The notes: generated from the letters alone by a model not told the origin. A stretch of DNA of 64,000 nt from Pseudomonas sp. GGS8 (GCF_024168645.1 NZ_JALJWF010000001.1:859001-923000); one strand, 5' to 3'. Shown: positions 1 through 9,393, counted from the stretch's first letter. A program made the numbers and translations.

Positions 1-1
1 C

Positions 2-838
2 CTGACATTGCCCTCGCCCGCCAAACTCAACCTGATGCTGCACATCCTCGGTCGCCGTGAAGACGGTTACCACGAGTTGCAGACGATTTTTCAGTTTCTC
101 GATTACGGCGATGAAATCACTTTCGCCGTTCGCGACGATGGCGTGATTCGGTTGCACACCGAATTCGCCGACGTCCCTCACGACAGCAACCTGATTGTCA
201 AAGCCGCGAAAAAACTCCAGGAGCAATCCGGTTGTTCGCTGGGCATCGACATCTGGATCGAAAAAATCCTGCCCATGGGCGGCGGAATCGGTGGCGGCAG
301 TTCGAATGCGGCAACCACATTGCTGGGTCTCAATCATCTTTGGCGACTGGGTTGGGATGACGACAGGCTGGCCGCGCTGGGCCTGACGCTTGGTGCCGAC
401 GTCCCGGTTTTCGTGCGTGGCCACGCAGCTTTCGCCGAGGGCGTGGGGGAGAAACTCACGCCTGTAGAACCCGAGGAACCGTGGTATCTGGTGCTGGTGC
501 CGCAAGTATCTGTAAGTACAGCAGAAATTTTTTCAGATCCGCTGTTGACACGTAACTCTCCGCCCATTAAAGTGCGCCCCGTTCCCAAGGGAAACAGTCG
601 AAATGACTGCTTACCGGTGGTGGCAAGGCGTTATCCAGAGGTACGTAACGCATTGAATTTGTTAGGTAATTTTACCGAGGCAAAACTCACCGGAACTGGA
701 AGTTGTGTGTTTGGGGGCTTCCCAAGCAAAGCTGAAGCTGATAAAGTCTCGGCCCTTCTTACAGAGACCCTTACAGGGTTTGTGGCAAAAGGAAGCAACG
801 TTTCGATGTTGCATCGCAAGCTGCAAAGTCTGCTCTAA
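2..838 (+). CDS. ispE: 4-diphosphocytidyl-2-C-methyl-D-erythritol kinase, 5' end cut by window edge
   Basis: GHMP-family kinase of the non-mevalonate (MEP) isoprenoid pathway. It phosphorylates the 2-hydroxyl of CDP-methylerythritol in the cytoplasm. The frame is open to the first base ([10 protein letters not shown]), so the true start lies a few codons outside the window. [20 protein letters not shown] is the family N-terminus, and the glycine-rich ATP loop [20 protein letters not shown] lies near residue 90. The C-terminal [11 protein letters not shown] motif is present and the length is close to the usual 280 residues. tRNA-Gln and prs follow on the same strand, a common pseudomonad order. 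Confidence 0.97.
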   Translation: MTLPSPAKLNLMLHILGRREDGYHELQTIFQFLDYGDEITFAVRDDGVIRLHTEFADVPHDSNLIVKAAKKLQEQSGCSLGIDIWIEKILPMGGGIGGGSSNAATTLLGLNHLWRLGWDDDRLAALGLTLGADVPVFVRGHAAFAEGVGEKLTPVEPEEPWYLVLVPQVSVSTAEIFSDPLLTRNSPPIKVRPVPKGNSRNDCLPVVARRYPEVRNALNLLGNFTEAKLTGTGSCVFGGFPSKAEADKVSALLTETLTGFVAKGSNVSMLHRKLQSLL

Positions 839-875
839 AAGGAATCGGGTACTGGGTACTCGTTGCAACAGATAC

Positions 876-950
876 AGGGGCGTCGCCAAGCGGTAAGGCA
901 GCAGGTTTTGATCCTGCCATGCGTTGGTTCGAATCCAGCCGCCCCTGCCA
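876..950 (+). tRNA. tRNA-Gln (anticodon TTG)
   Basis: A complete 75-nt cloverleaf. The acceptor stem AGGGGCG pairs with CGCCCCT, followed by discriminator G and an encoded CCA. The anticodon stem GCAGG/CCTGC carries the loop TTTTGAT (anticodon TTG). The T-arm holds GGTTCGAATCC. It sits 37 bp after ispE and 46 bp before prs, so it may be processed from a read-through transcript. Confidence 0.97.
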
Positions 951-996
951 TTTTCCTATACTCATCCAGGTTACCCTCAGCCTTCAGGTACTGCGC

Positions 997-1938
997 GTGT
1001 CCAAGATGATGGTCTTTACGGGGAACGCTAACCCCGATCTGGCTCGGCGTGTCGTACGTCAGCTGCATATCCCTCTCGGTGACATCTCTGTCGGTAAGTT
1101 CTCCGACGGCGAAATTACTGCAGAGATCAATGAAAACGTCCGCGGTAAAGATGTTTTCATTATTCAGCCGACTTGCGCTCCGACCAACGATAACCTGATG
1201 GAACTGGTAGTGATGGCTGATGCCTTCCGCCGCTCCTCGGCTACTCGTATCACTGCTGTTATTCCTTACTTTGGTTATGCCCGTCAGGATCGCCGTCCGC
1301 GTTCCGCACGTGTGGCTATCAGCGCGAAAGTCGTTGCTGACATGCTTACCGTAGTCGGCATCGACCGTGTTCTCACGGTTGATTTGCATGCTGACCAAAT
1401 CCAGGGTTTCTTCGATATTCCGGTAGATAACATCTACGGCTCCCCGGTACTGGTGGATGACATTGAAGATCAGCGCTTCGAAAACCTGATGATCGTGTCC
1501 CCGGACATTGGCGGCGTCGTGCGTGCACGGGCTGTTGCCAAATCCCTGGGCGTGGATCTCGGGATCATCGACAAACGCCGTGAGAAAGCCAATCACTCTG
1601 AAGTGATGCATATCATCGGTGATGTCGAAGGGCGTACCTGTATTCTGGTCGATGACATGGTCGATACCGCCGGCACTCTGTGCCACGCGGCCAAGGCCTT
1701 GAAAGAGCATGGCGCTGCCAAGGTTTTCGCCTACTGCACGCACCCTGTGCTGTCGGGTCGGGCGATCGAAAACATTGAAAATTCCGTGCTGGACGAGCTG
1801 GTGGTGACGAACACCATTCCGCTGTCCGCTGCAGCACAAGCCTGTGCGCGTATCCGCCAACTGGATATCGCACCGGTAGTTGCCGAGGCGGTCCGCCGCA
1901 TCAGCAATGAAGAATCGATCAGCGCGATGTTCCGTTAA
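997..1938 (+). CDS. prs: ribose-phosphate pyrophosphokinase (PRPP synthase)
   Basis: Transfers pyrophosphate from ATP to ribose-5-phosphate, giving PRPP for nucleotide, histidine, tryptophan and NAD synthesis. The 313-residue product has the class I signature: the flexible loop [14 protein letters not shown], the metal and ribose-5-P segment [12 protein letters not shown], and the PRPP-binding loop [14 protein letters not shown] place the start at GTG 997 (V-S-K-M-M-V-F-T-G), which gives the usual length. An upstream in-frame ATG at 919 lies inside the tRNA and cannot be the start. A strong terminator follows the stop. Confidence 0.97.
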   Translation: MSKMMVFTGNANPDLARRVVRQLHIPLGDISVGKFSDGEITAEINENVRGKDVFIIQPTCAPTNDNLMELVVMADAFRRSSATRITAVIPYFGYARQDRRPRSARVAISAKVVADMLTVVGIDRVLTVDLHADQIQGFFDIPVDNIYGSPVLVDDIEDQRFENLMIVSPDIGGVVRARAVAKSLGVDLGIIDKRREKANHSEVMHIIGDVEGRTCILVDDMVDTAGTLCHAAKALKEHGAAKVFAYCTHPVLSGRAIENIENSVLDELVVTNTIPLSAAAQACARIRQLDIAPVVAEAVRRISNEESISAMFR

Positions 1939-1977
1939 GGGCCCTGCCCTTTTCATTACATCCTGTTGACGAAAAGC

Positions 1978-2015
1978 GCCCCGCCCCGGCATTCCTGTCG
2001 GGGCGGGGCTTTTTT
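1978..2015 (+). terminator. Rho-independent terminator of prs
   Basis: A perfect 11-bp stem GCCCCGCCCCG / CGGGGCGGGGC with a 10-nt loop is followed by six T residues, about 40 bp after the prs stop. Confidence 0.93.
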
Positions 2016-2080
2016 GCCCATATCGCCTTTAGCGCTGGTCGCAAACGCTGGGGCGAATGTGGTTATTTTGGAGATACAAC

Positions 2081-2680
2081 ATGAACGATTTTACTCTGAA
2101 TGCTGAAGTGCGTTCCGACCTGGGGAAAGGTGCGAGCCGCCGCCTGCGTCGTCTCGCAAGCCTGGTTCCAGCTGTAGTTTACGGTGGCGAAAAAGCCCCT
2201 GAATCCATCAGCATGCTGGCTAAAGAAGTTGCCAAACTGCTCGAAAACGAAGCGGCTTACAGCCACATCATCGAGCTGAACGTTGGTGGCACCAAGCAAA
2301 ACGTAATCATCAAGGCTCTGCAGCGTCACCCGGCCAAAGGCCACGTGATGCACGCTGACTTCGTACGCGTAGTTGCTGGCCAAAAGCTGACCGCTATCGT
2401 TCCTGTGCACTTCATCAACGAAGCTGCTCCGGTGAAGAAAGGCGGCGAGATTTCGCACGTTGTTGCTGAAATCGAAGTGTCCTGCCTGCCAAAAGACCTG
2501 CCTGAATTCATCGAAGTTGACCTGGCTAACGCCGAAGTCGGCTCGATCATTCACCTGTCCGACATCAGCGCTCCTAAAGGCGTTGAATTTGTTGCTCTGG
2601 CTCACGGTAACGACCTGGCTGTTGCCAACGTTCACGCTCCACGTGTTGCTCCAGAAGCTGCAGAAGGCGCTGCAGAGTAA
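2081..2680 (+). CDS. rplY: 50S ribosomal protein L25 / general stress protein Ctc
   Basis: Long (TL5/Ctc) form of ribosomal protein L25, which binds 5S rRNA in the central protuberance. The 199-residue product has the N-terminal L25 beta-barrel (about 1-95; [18 protein letters not shown]) and the C-terminal Ctc extension (about 100-190; [22 protein letters not shown]). ATG 2081 follows GGAG at 2070-2073 with good spacing. An in-frame start at 2057 would add unrelated residues. It lies between prs and pth, as in other pseudomonads. Confidence 0.96.
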   Translation: MNDFTLNAEVRSDLGKGASRRLRRLASLVPAVVYGGEKAPESISMLAKEVAKLLENEAAYSHIIELNVGGTKQNVIIKALQRHPAKGHVMHADFVRVVAGQKLTAIVPVHFINEAAPVKKGGEISHVVAEIEVSCLPKDLPEFIEVDLANAEVGSIIHLSDISAPKGVEFVALAHGNDLAVANVHAPRVAPEAAEGAAE

Positions 2681-2849
2681 TTTCACTCTGTACGCCGGAG
2701 TGAACGGAAACATCGCGGACTAGAGCGTAGCGAGAAAGCGGGCGAGAACGCGGAGTTTACATAATGGTAAATGAGCACTTGTCGTCCACTTTCGCCGCAC
2801 TCCCTGATGGCGGCGATGTTATCCACCACTTCAAGGAAGGGCCCCTATC

Positions 2850-3434
2850 GTGACTGCCATCAAACTGATCGTTGGCCTGGGAAATCCAGGCGCTGAATAC
2901 GAACAGACCCGGCATAACGCAGGGGCCCTTTTTGTTGAGCGCATCGCGCAAGCACAGGGTGTCAACCTTGTGGCCGATCGCAAATATTTCGGCCTGACCG
3001 GGCGCTTTTCGCATCAGGGTCAGGATGTTCGTCTACTGATTCCCACCACCTACATGAACCGCAGCGGCCAGGCCGTAGCGGCACTTGCCGGCTTCTTTCG
3101 CATAACGCCGGAAGAGATTCTGGTGGCGCATGACGAACTCGACCTGCCTCCGGGCGTTGCCAAGCTCAAACAGGGCGGCGGCCATGGCGGTCATAACGGG
3201 TTGCGCGACATCATTGCGCAACTGGGCAATCAGAATACCTTTCACCGCCTGCGGCTTGGCATCGGCCACCCGGGCGTTGCCAGTATGGTTTCAAACTTCG
3301 TCCTGGGTCGTGCGCCACGCGCCGAACAGGAAAAACTCGATGCCAGCATCGACTTTGCCCTCGGCGTGCTGCCGGATATCCTCGCCGGGGAATGGAACCG
3401 CGCGATGAAAAACCTGCACAGCCAGAAGGCCTGA
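2850..3434 (+). CDS. pth: peptidyl-tRNA hydrolase
   Basis: Cleaves the ester bond of peptidyl-tRNAs released by abortive translation, recycling tRNA. The 194-residue product is of normal bacterial Pth length. The motif [17 protein letters not shown] holds the conserved Asn and the catalytic His (residue about 24). [10 protein letters not shown] and the [12 protein letters not shown] loop follow. GTG 2850 is the start and has a strong AAGGAAGG Shine-Dalgarno at 2833-2840. The stop is 22 bp before ychF, suggesting co-transcription. Confidence 0.97.
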   Translation: MTAIKLIVGLGNPGAEYEQTRHNAGALFVERIAQAQGVNLVADRKYFGLTGRFSHQGQDVRLLIPTTYMNRSGQAVAALAGFFRITPEEILVAHDELDLPPGVAKLKQGGGHGGHNGLRDIIAQLGNQNTFHRLRLGIGHPGVASMVSNFVLGRAPRAEQEKLDASIDFALGVLPDILAGEWNRAMKNLHSQKA

Positions 3435-3456
3435 CTCTTACCCGAGGGGAAACACC

Positions 3457-4557
3457 ATGGGATTCAATTGCGGCATCGTCGGCCTGCCTAACGTCGGCAA
3501 GTCCACCCTGTTCAACGCCCTGACCAAGTCCGGGATCGCGGCCGAGAACTTCCCCTTCTGCACCATCGAGCCCAACAGCGGTATCGTGCCAATGCCGGAT
3601 CCGCGTCTGGAAGCCCTGGCGGCCATCGTCAAGCCCAAGCGTATCCTGCCGACCACCATGGAATTCGTCGACATCGCAGGCCTGGTGGCCGGCGCCTCGA
3701 AAGGTGAAGGCCTGGGCAACAAGTTCCTCGCCAACATCCGCGAGACTGATGCCATCGCCCACGTGGTCCGCTGCTTCGAAGACGAGAACGTGATTCACGT
3801 CTCCAACAGCGTCGACCCGAAACGCGACATCGAAATCATCGACCTGGAACTGATCTTCGCCGACCTCGACAGCTGCGAGAAGCAACTGCAGAAAGTCGCT
3901 CGTAACGCCAAAGGCGGTGACAAGGACGCAGTGGTCCAGAAAGGCCTGCTGGAGCAGTTGATCGCTCACTTCACCCTGGGCAAGCCTGCGCGTAGCCTGA
4001 TGAAAAACATGAGCACCGATGAGAAGCAGGTGATTCGCGGTTTCCACCTGCTGACCACCAAGCCAGTCATGTACATCGCCAACGTCGCTGAAGACGGTTT
4101 CGAGAACAACCCGCTGCTGGATGTGGTCAAGGCCATCGCCGAAGAAGAAGGCGCCATGGTGGTTCCGGTCTGCAACAAGATCGAAGCCGAAATCGCCGAA
4201 CTGGAAGACGGTGAAGAGAAAGACATGTTCCTCGAAGCCCTGGGCCTCGAAGAGCCCGGCCTGAACCGCGTAATCCGCGCCGGCTACGAAATGCTGCACC
4301 TGCAGACCTACTTCACCGCCGGTGTCGAAGAAGTCCGCGCCTGGACCGTCCGCGTCGGCGCTACCGCACCGCAAGCCGCCGGCGTGATCCACACCGACTT
4401 CGAAAAAGGCTTCATCCGCGCCGAAGTCATCGCCTATGACGACTTCATCCAGTACAAGGGCGAAGCCGGCACCAAAGAAGCCGGTAAATGGCGCCTGGAA
4501 GGCAAGGACTACATCGTTAAAGACGGCGACGTGATGCACTTCCGTTTCAACGTGTAG
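3457..4557 (+). CDS. ychF: redox-regulated ATPase/GTPase YchF
   Basis: OBG-family P-loop protein (OLA1 group) that hydrolyses ATP and binds the ribosome; it is implicated in stress and translation control. The 366 residues begin with the G1 loop [17 protein letters not shown]. The G3 motif [17 protein letters not shown] is at about 69-85. A coiled-coil insert (about 125-200) is followed by the C-terminal TGS domain ending [20 protein letters not shown] 3457 is preceded by GAGGGGAAA. Confidence 0.97.
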   Translation: MGFNCGIVGLPNVGKSTLFNALTKSGIAAENFPFCTIEPNSGIVPMPDPRLEALAAIVKPKRILPTTMEFVDIAGLVAGASKGEGLGNKFLANIRETDAIAHVVRCFEDENVIHVSNSVDPKRDIEIIDLELIFADLDSCEKQLQKVARNAKGGDKDAVVQKGLLEQLIAHFTLGKPARSLMKNMSTDEKQVIRGFHLLTTKPVMYIANVAEDGFENNPLLDVVKAIAEEEGAMVVPVCNKIEAEIAELEDGEEKDMFLEALGLEEPGLNRVIRAGYEMLHLQTYFTAGVEEVRAWTVRVGATAPQAAGVIHTDFEKGFIRAEVIAYDDFIQYKGEAGTKEAGKWRLEGKDYIVKDGDVMHFRFNV

Positions 4558-4574
4558 CGTTGTTGGCATCGAAG

Positions 4575-4602
4575 AAGCCGCGTTGATTCGCGGCTTTTTT
4601 TT
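4575..4602 (+). terminator. Rho-independent terminator of the pth-ychF unit
   Basis: Stem AAGCCGCG / CGCGGCTT with loop TTGATT, followed by a run of T residues, 18 bp after the ychF stop. Confidence 0.9.
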
Positions 4603-4630
4603 GGGCGTTATATCGACCTGCTATGCGCGA

Positions 4631-5218
4631 CTAGAACAGATAGCCCATGTAGATCGCGGCGCCTCCACCGGCCTGCACACCAGCGTTCATGCCGGCCATG
4701 ACCACCGCCCCCTTGGCCGACTGCAGCAACTGCCGGTTGACCGTGGAGGAGGCAATGAGCGAGGTCGCCGGGTTGGAGCTCAGAACCGCCGCCAACGCCA
4801 GCAGCTTGGGATCAAGCCCGAACAACAGGGCCGTGGCCGAACCGCCGACCACCAGCCCCGCCCCCACTTCGGTATACAGACAAGGCCCGGTGATGTCGTC
4901 ACTGGTCAGGTCACGACTGACCAGGGCGTCGCTGACAAACACCTTGCCAGTGCTGGGAAAAGCCTCCGCCGCACCGGCTGCCCCTACGCTCTTACCCTTG
5001 AGCTGGATATTGATCTTGCCGAAACGCGGCAGGCGCGCGCCAAATCCGACCCCCAACCCGACGCCGCCGTAGCGGTAGCTGACGTTCTCGCCCTGGGGCG
5101 AACGCAGAATGATTGAACCGCCACTGCCCGCCACCAGGGCTACGGTCAGACCGCCACCGCTGGCGGTCTGATACTGCCAGCGACTCTCATTGAGCGGGAT
5201 CGGGATGTTGTAGCTCAT
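4631..5218 (-). CDS. glycine/alanine-rich protein of unknown function
   Basis: I do not recognise this 195-residue protein. It opens MSYNIPIPLNESRWQYQTAS with no signal peptide. A Gly-rich beta-type middle follows (GGVGLGVGFGARLPRFGKIN, about 52-71). The C-terminal third is Ala/Gly-rich and moderately hydrophobic (about 118-190) and ends GGAAIYMGYLF, so it may insert in or lie on a membrane. It lies 3 bp after the DUF3592 gene on the same strand, so the two form one transcription unit and may act together. Codon use is normal for the host. A pore-like or cell-surface role is only a guess. Confidence 0.7.
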   Translation of the reverse strand: MSYNIPIPLNESRWQYQTASGGGLTVALVAGSGGSIILRSPQGENVSYRYGGVGLGVGFGARLPRFGKINIQLKGKSVGAAGAAEAFPSTGKVFVSDALVSRDLTSDDITGPCLYTEVGAGLVVGGSATALLFGLDPKLLALAAVLSSNPATSLIASSTVNRQLLQSAKGAVVMAGMNAGVQAGGGAAIYMGYLF

Positions 5219-5221
5219 CGT

Positions 5222-5665
5222 TCAAAGTCCTTTATGTGAATGAACTGCGCCGCGACCGCACTGGCGGATAACCCTTAACAGGCCGGCAAGGGTGAACAGC
5301 AGACCAATACAACCCAGAACCCCGGGAGTGGCCCACAGTGCGGCAGGGGTATCGACCACGGCGCTACTGGCCGGCTGCTCGGGCAGGTAATACACCCGCA
5401 CCGGCTGATCCTGCCGATAGCCAAAAATAAAGCCGCCCTGGGGGTATGAAATCTTTTCACCACTGCTGGTGGTGAAGGCGATCTCGGGATGCGAACCACC
5501 GGCATTCAAGTGGCTGACGATGCCATCGGCGGTCTGTGCGTGGGCGAGGAATTCGCGTCGTTCAAGCGTGAGATTGACGGCAATGCCCAACAAGCCGATA
5601 CCAATCAGGGCAAAGAGCAGCCCCTGAAGCATCTTCCCGAGGCGTGACGGGGTGAAGTTAGCCAT
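5222..5665 (-). CDS. DUF3592 membrane protein
   Basis: A 147-residue protein with the DUF3592 layout. TM helix 1 is at about 15-33 (LLFALIGIGLLGIAVNLTL). A central domain ends in the family motif VRVYYLPEQPASSAVVD. TM helix 2 is at about 115-133 (VLGCIGLLFTLAGLLRVI). The function of the family is unknown. I start at the ATG at 5665 (MANFTPSRLGK) because the 29 upstream in-frame residues look non-coding. It is the first gene of a pair with the glycine-rich gene downstream. Confidence 0.8.
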   Translation of the reverse strand: MANFTPSRLGKMLQGLLFALIGIGLLGIAVNLTLERREFLAHAQTADGIVSHLNAGGSHPEIAFTTSSGEKISYPQGGFIFGYRQDQPVRVYYLPEQPASSAVVDTPAALWATPGVLGCIGLLFTLAGLLRVIRQCGRGAVHSHKGL

Positions 5666-5826
5666 GGCTTGTCTCGGTATTCGTCCATGAAAGAAGGCGG
5701 TCAGGATAACAAGAAACCACCTATTTGAATGCCTTGAGGAAGCGCGGTTCACCGTTCCTGAAGAACCTCGATTTAGGTTGACTGACTTCCTCGGGGCGTG
5801 AATCTGCCGGTCGCGATGGTTCTGAA

Positions 5827-5975
5827 TCAGGTTCGCAAGTCACCCGCCCTGATGAATTCGATGAACGCTTTCAAGGCGGGTGGCACATGGTGCCGACTGG
5901 AGTAATAAAGAAAGAAAATTCGGCCGTTTCTGCCGTCGAGCATGGGAACAAATGTCCCTGGCGCCGCCTGACACC
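5827..5975 (-). pseudogene. C-terminal remnant of a LysR-type regulator
   Basis: The minus-strand frame reads VPMLDGRNGRIFFLYY, then SSRHHVPPALKAFIEFIR. This is the typical last segment of a LysR effector domain (compare YYPSRRHVPPALRAFIDFLR-type tails). Nothing of the helix-turn-helix or the first effector subdomain is present upstream, where an intact GST gene begins almost immediately. I infer a deletion that removed at least 80% of the gene. Confidence 0.7.
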
Positions 5976-5986
5976 CTGCTGAACTA

Positions 5987-6610
5987 TTACGGAGTCCCGT
6001 TTCTTCCATGCAGGAGGTAGCCAGGTCGACGACTCAACCGTTCGTAATAGGCACTTACAGCAGGAAAGTCTGGATGATCGAGCGGTGTTTCAAACCACCG
6101 GTTAACCGACAGGCCTATCGGTATGTCTGCGAGAGAAAACCCGTCTTCACTGACGTAGGCTCCTGTTGATTCGAGTTGTCGATTCAGGATCTCCATGTGC
6201 CTTGACCACAGGCTGCAAGCGGCTGCCAAGGCTCTGCTGTCCTGATGGTCAGGCGAATGCCTGACCAACGACATGAAGGCATACGTCCACGATTTGTTGA
6301 GGTCCGACGCTTGCCAGTCTATCCATTGGTCCACCCGCGCTCTTGCTCTCGGTTGGACCGGGTAAAAATGACCTCCGTTATAGCGAGACGCCAAATACCG
6401 AATGATCGAGTTTGACTCCCAGAGCACGAAGTCATCGTCCAGGATCACCGGCACCGTTGCGTTGGGGTTCAGCGAAATGAATTTGGGCGTGCGCGTCGAC
6501 TTGAAGCCAGACCCCCAATCCTCTCGCTCAAAGGGGATTTCGATCTCGGCGCATGCCCAAAGTACCTTTCGTACATTGATCGACGATGCCTTACCCAATA
6601 TGCGCAACAT
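5987..6610 (-). CDS. glutathione S-transferase family protein
   Basis: A 207-residue cytosolic GST. The N-terminal thioredoxin-like domain (1-78) starts [19 protein letters not shown]. It contains the cis-Pro segment [11 protein letters not shown] and the glutathione gamma-Glu site [14 protein letters not shown]. The C-terminal helical domain (about 85-200) holds the N-capping-box region [15 protein letters not shown]. The substrate cannot be told from sequence. It overlaps the edge of a LysR remnant and is followed upstream by a decayed LysE gene, so its original regulation may be lost. Confidence 0.9.
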   Translation of the reverse strand: MLRILGKASSINVRKVLWACAEIEIPFEREDWGSGFKSTRTPKFISLNPNATVPVILDDDFVLWESNSIIRYLASRYNGGHFYPVQPRARARVDQWIDWQASDLNKSWTYAFMSLVRHSPDHQDSRALAAACSLWSRHMEILNRQLESTGAYVSEDGFSLADIPIGLSVNRWFETPLDHPDFPAVSAYYERLSRRPGYLLHGRNGTP

Positions 6611-6761
6611 TTCATGTCCTTATCGTTCAGGGTGGTTGGTCAGGGGCTTTCGATAACCCGCTCGGATCTTTTTCTAGTGCGCCTGGCGCGATGCACAGGG
6701 GCCGCTCTCAAATCCGGATGACGCAGGTTTACCGCGCCGCGCCAACCGCAAACAGCCCGGT

Positions 6762-7080
6762 TCAGCGCCGCCCTTCTACGGCCATGCGCACGGCCAGCCC
6801 GCGAGGACCGTCCCCATCAGCCAGCGTTGCACGATCTGCCACACGAGCCTGCTGGCGAGAAATGTCGCGATGGGGCCAGCCATGACGGCAATCAGCGCGT
6901 TGACGCTCACGCTAATGACGATCTGCGTAAAACCAAGCACGATGGATTGCGCCAGCATGCTGCCGTGGTCGGCGTGTTGGACTCGACCGCTTGCCAGGCA
7001 AGGTAGAGCAGATAGCGCGCGCAGCCGAGTCGCAGCGCGTCATACGCATAGGGAACCGCCAAGACCAAGGCTGCGATAGT
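6762..7080 (-). pseudogene. decayed LysE/RhtB-family amino-acid exporter
   Basis: Three minus-strand pieces in different frames resemble one RhtB/LysE transporter. The first is AYDALRLGCARYLLYLAWQA at about 7060-6975, like the family's LKLAGAAYLLYLGWQ. The second is a hydrophobic stretch starting MLAQSIVLGFTQIVISVSVN at 6958. The third is the tail GLAVRMAVEGRR then stop at 6762, reached only by a frame change near 6800. The segment between the first two pieces (about 40-60 residues, normally with the NPK motif) is missing. The gene therefore carries an internal deletion plus frameshifts. Confidence 0.6.
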
Positions 7081-7085
7081 AGGGT

Positions 7086-7670
7086 GGTCAAAGGGGGAAC
7101 GTTAGATACAGATTGACTGACAAAACGTCATACAGCGGTCGCAGCACTGGGTATCCGCTCCCTGGGAATACGTTCGACTTCAACGTGAGCAATGGCTTGC
7201 CCCAATAGCGCATCCAAACACTCTGACGCAGTCAGCCGCGTGCATTATGGATGAGGGCTTTCGGTCAGGAACCCCCTGTTGTGACAGGCCGGAATCGACC
7301 GACTCTGTTGAAAACAGTTGGTCATGGTTTCGCATCAAAAAAGTACGCGTCCGGGATTGAAATCTTTACTTTTGGCAGAGGCTTCTCCGGAGTCGGATTT
7401 TACGTAGCAGCGTGCAAAAAAGGCGTTTTCACCAGTCAATGATCGGGCAGTTTGGGCAGATCGACTTTTTCAACAGAATCGGCCAAAAGCAGACTCTCCA
7501 GCTCGAGGTATTAAGCAGGCTCGTTTATTGGTTAAGCCGAAATCTTTTTCTGGGATTGGGTTCAGCCTGGGTCAGCCAGAATCGGCCACCCGGGTCAAAA
7601 TTTAGTCGGCGTCTACAACCACGCCCAACAACACCCTGTCGCGGCAGCGGGGGGCTTGGGCCTTGTCGCG
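7086..7670. other. gene-free stretch with mobile-element-like debris
   Basis: I find no credible gene here. The stretch holds an 18-bp inverted repeat (7297-7314 and 7467-7484) and, at about 7570-7600, GGGTCAGCCAGAATCGGCC followed by GGGTCAAAATTTAGTCGGC. The latter resembles the repeated GGGTCAAAATT...GTCGGC ends of IS21-type elements in pseudomonads. No transposase is left. The assignment to mobile DNA is inference. Confidence 0.4.
7297..7484. repeat. inverted repeat, possible insertion-sequence ends
   Basis: GACCGACTCTGTTGAAAA at 7297-7314 and, inverted, TTTTCAACAGAATCGGCC at 7467-7484 match at 16 of 18 positions. They face each other with the CTGTTGAAAA core pointing inward. The 152 bp between them hold no gene. 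This could be a very small non-autonomous element or a solo pair of IS ends. Confidence 0.45.
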
Positions 7671-8558
7671 CTACAGTTCTGCTGCGAAGGTCTTGGCTTT
7701 CTTCGGCGTGACACCGTACCGTTGCTTGTAGACCTTGATGAAGTGGGAGGTATTTTCATATCCCACCTCCGCAGCCGCGTCGGTGACGGAATAATTTTTA
7801 GCCGTCAACAGCTGATGCGCGATGTCGACTTTTTTTTCGATGATCCAGCGGTTCGGGGTGGTGTTGTAGCTGCGCCTGAAGTCGCGGATAAAGGTCGACA
7901 CGCTGCGTCCCGTCAGCAGGGCATAATCTTCAATCTTCAGCTTGTGCGAATAGTACTGCTCCATGAAGTCGGTGATGAGGCGGCGTTTGCGGCTGCCGCC
8001 GCAGGACAGCTCGCGCAGGAAACGGAAGGACTTGTCCTGGATGGCGATCAGGTGCAGTAGTTCGAGCAGTTTCAATTCCAGCAGCGCGTCGGAGCCCTCC
8101 GCGCCCTTGTAGACATAATTCAGCGAATCGATATAGCGCTGAATCTGTTCATTGGCGTGCAGGGTATAAGTGCCGTGCATGTTTTTCTGCAGGCCGTCCG
8201 TATGCGAATTACCTGTGCCGGCCGCGCGCGACAGGTATTTGGCGATCAGCTTGTCGTCGAAAAACAGCAGCACCGCCTCGAAGATATCGCTGCCAGTGAC
8301 GTAGTCCGATACCGTGTAAACGCCTTTGGAGAGGAAAATCAAATGATTCTCGTCGACGACATTGGCCATGGCGTCATAGTCGCGAATAATCTGCTTGCCC
8401 TGCTTGATGTAGACGATCAACGGCGTGGCGATATAGATCGCCTTGTTTTCCAGGTTCGTTTCAAGCGTTTTATGGAGGATGGACGAGCTACCGTCAGCGA
8501 GGATAGGCTTTACGTTGCGCATCGAATAAAGCGCCGCCGGTACTACTTCGAGTGTCAT
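7671..8558 (-). CDS. AraC-family transcriptional regulator
   Basis: A 295-residue regulator. The N-terminal sensor part (about 1-170) has no recognised domain. It is followed by a C-terminal AraC/XylS DNA-binding domain (about 195-290): HKLKIEDYALLTGRSVSTFI is the first helix-turn-helix, and YSVTDAAAEVGYENTSHFIK with YKQRYGVTPKKAK is the second. It is oriented like the ABM monooxygenase gene 219 bp upstream and may control it. The N-terminal wording (IYIATPLIVYIKQGKQIIRD) and codon choice look less Pseudomonas-like than the neighbours, which fits acquisition. Confidence 0.92.
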   Translation of the reverse strand: MTLEVVPAALYSMRNVKPILADGSSSILHKTLETNLENKAIYIATPLIVYIKQGKQIIRDYDAMANVVDENHLIFLSKGVYTVSDYVTGSDIFEAVLLFFDDKLIAKYLSRAAGTGNSHTDGLQKNMHGTYTLHANEQIQRYIDSLNYVYKGAEGSDALLELKLLELLHLIAIQDKSFRFLRELSCGGSRKRRLITDFMEQYYSHKLKIEDYALLTGRSVSTFIRDFRRSYNTTPNRWIIEKKVDIAHQLLTAKNYSVTDAAAEVGYENTSHFIKVYKQRYGVTPKKAKTFAAEL

Positions 8559-8776
8559 TGCTATGGCTTCTCAACAAATTGGCCGCCCCATTTGGACAGG
8601 ACGGTATCCAGCAGCGCGACATGCTACTGCCCAAGCGTGTAGGACGTTCGGGACGGAAGAGGGTATCCAGGAAAATAGCAGAAAATACATAACAGCAAAT
8701 AGCGCGTGTATGCCCGAGATGGCGCCGGAGGCGCGGCCGGACTCGCCGCACGCGCCCTGCCGCTGACGTTACGGCA

Positions 8777-9064
8777 TCAAACTTCGCTGAAGTAGCCGCT
8801 GACCGGCGCACTGCTCAGATGCTCGACGATGACGCTCCACTGACCGCTCGAGATCATCTGGTCGACGTGGGTGCCGTGCATTTCACGCGAATTCCAGGCT
8901 TCCACTAGCGTGAACGCGAGAGGATCCTCCAAGTGGTTGAGGATCTTGACCGTTTGGCAACCGTCCACCTTCGGCAGATTGATCTTCACGTCGTTCATGA
9001 TGTCCTTGAACGATTGCAGCTTTTCTTCTTTTACATTAAAGCTGATGACGAGATTGACGGACAT
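8777..9064 (-). CDS. ABM-family (antibiotic biosynthesis monooxygenase-like) protein
   Basis: A 95-residue single-domain protein with a dimeric ferredoxin-like fold. It has the beta-strand MSVNLVISFNVKEEKLQSFK, the helix/strand segment PKVDGCQTVKIL and the family signature LVEAWNSREMHGTHVD. Relatives are cofactor-free quinol monooxygenases (YgiN type) or heme-degrading or polyketide-tailoring enzymes, so the substrate is unknown. The start is the ATG at 9064, with GGAGAAG seven bases upstream. The 26-residue in-frame extension is AT-rich and lacks a ribosome site. Confidence 0.85.
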   Translation of the reverse strand: MSVNLVISFNVKEEKLQSFKDIMNDVKINLPKVDGCQTVKILNHLEDPLAFTLVEAWNSREMHGTHVDQMISSGQWSVIVEHLSSAPVSGYFSEV

Positions 9065-9167
9065 ATTACTTCTCCAGTTGGATTTGACTACAAAAAACAT
9101 CGTCGATTGCAGGAACCGTAATTTGACGAGGCGGCCAAACAAAATGCGCAGAATACGAAAAGAATGT

Positions 9168-9332
9168 TCAGGCTTTCATTTGCTGTTCCGCTCCCGTATC
9201 TAACATGGCCAAGCCGAGCAGCGAAACCACTAAGTTCTTGATCCATTGTTTGACCTGGACTGCATCAATAAAATCTTTTCCTTTCACATGACGCGCAGCG
9301 CTAGCCCAAAACCCTCTTTCGTTAGAGATCAT
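9168..9332 (-). CDS. small ORF, 54 residues, unknown
   Basis: The minus-strand ORF starts ATG-ATC-TCT-AAC (MISNERGFWASAARHVKGKD) and ends GAEQQMKA. AAGGAA lies 8 bases before the ATG, and an AT-rich promoter-like stretch lies 60-100 bp upstream. A short hydrophobic segment (IKNLVVSLLGLAML, about 31-44) sits between polar ends. It runs in the same direction as the ABM gene, 103 bp ahead of it, and could be a leader peptide or a partner protein. I know no family for it. Confidence 0.5.
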   Translation of the reverse strand: MISNERGFWASAARHVKGKDFIDAVQVKQWIKNLVVSLLGLAMLDTGAEQQMKA

Positions 9333-9393
9333 TATGTAAATTCCTTTTTGGTGTAGATTCGATATGGCGCAAAGAATTCGCTATGGAAGCAAC

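Noticed and set aside
835..1992. 385-codon minus-strand frame opposite prs and the tRNA
   Set aside because: It crosses tRNA-Gln and mirrors prs; no coding features.
3211..4569. 452-codon open frame on the minus strand opposite ychF
   Set aside because: It lies wholly over pth/ychF, its product is low-complexity Val/Asp/Gly text with no family, and it arises from GC-rich third positions of the real genes.
7251..7711. Two short plus-strand frames (63 and 99 codons) in the gene-free stretch
   Set aside because: No ribosome sites, no family, and they overlap the inverted-repeat debris and the end of the AraC gene.
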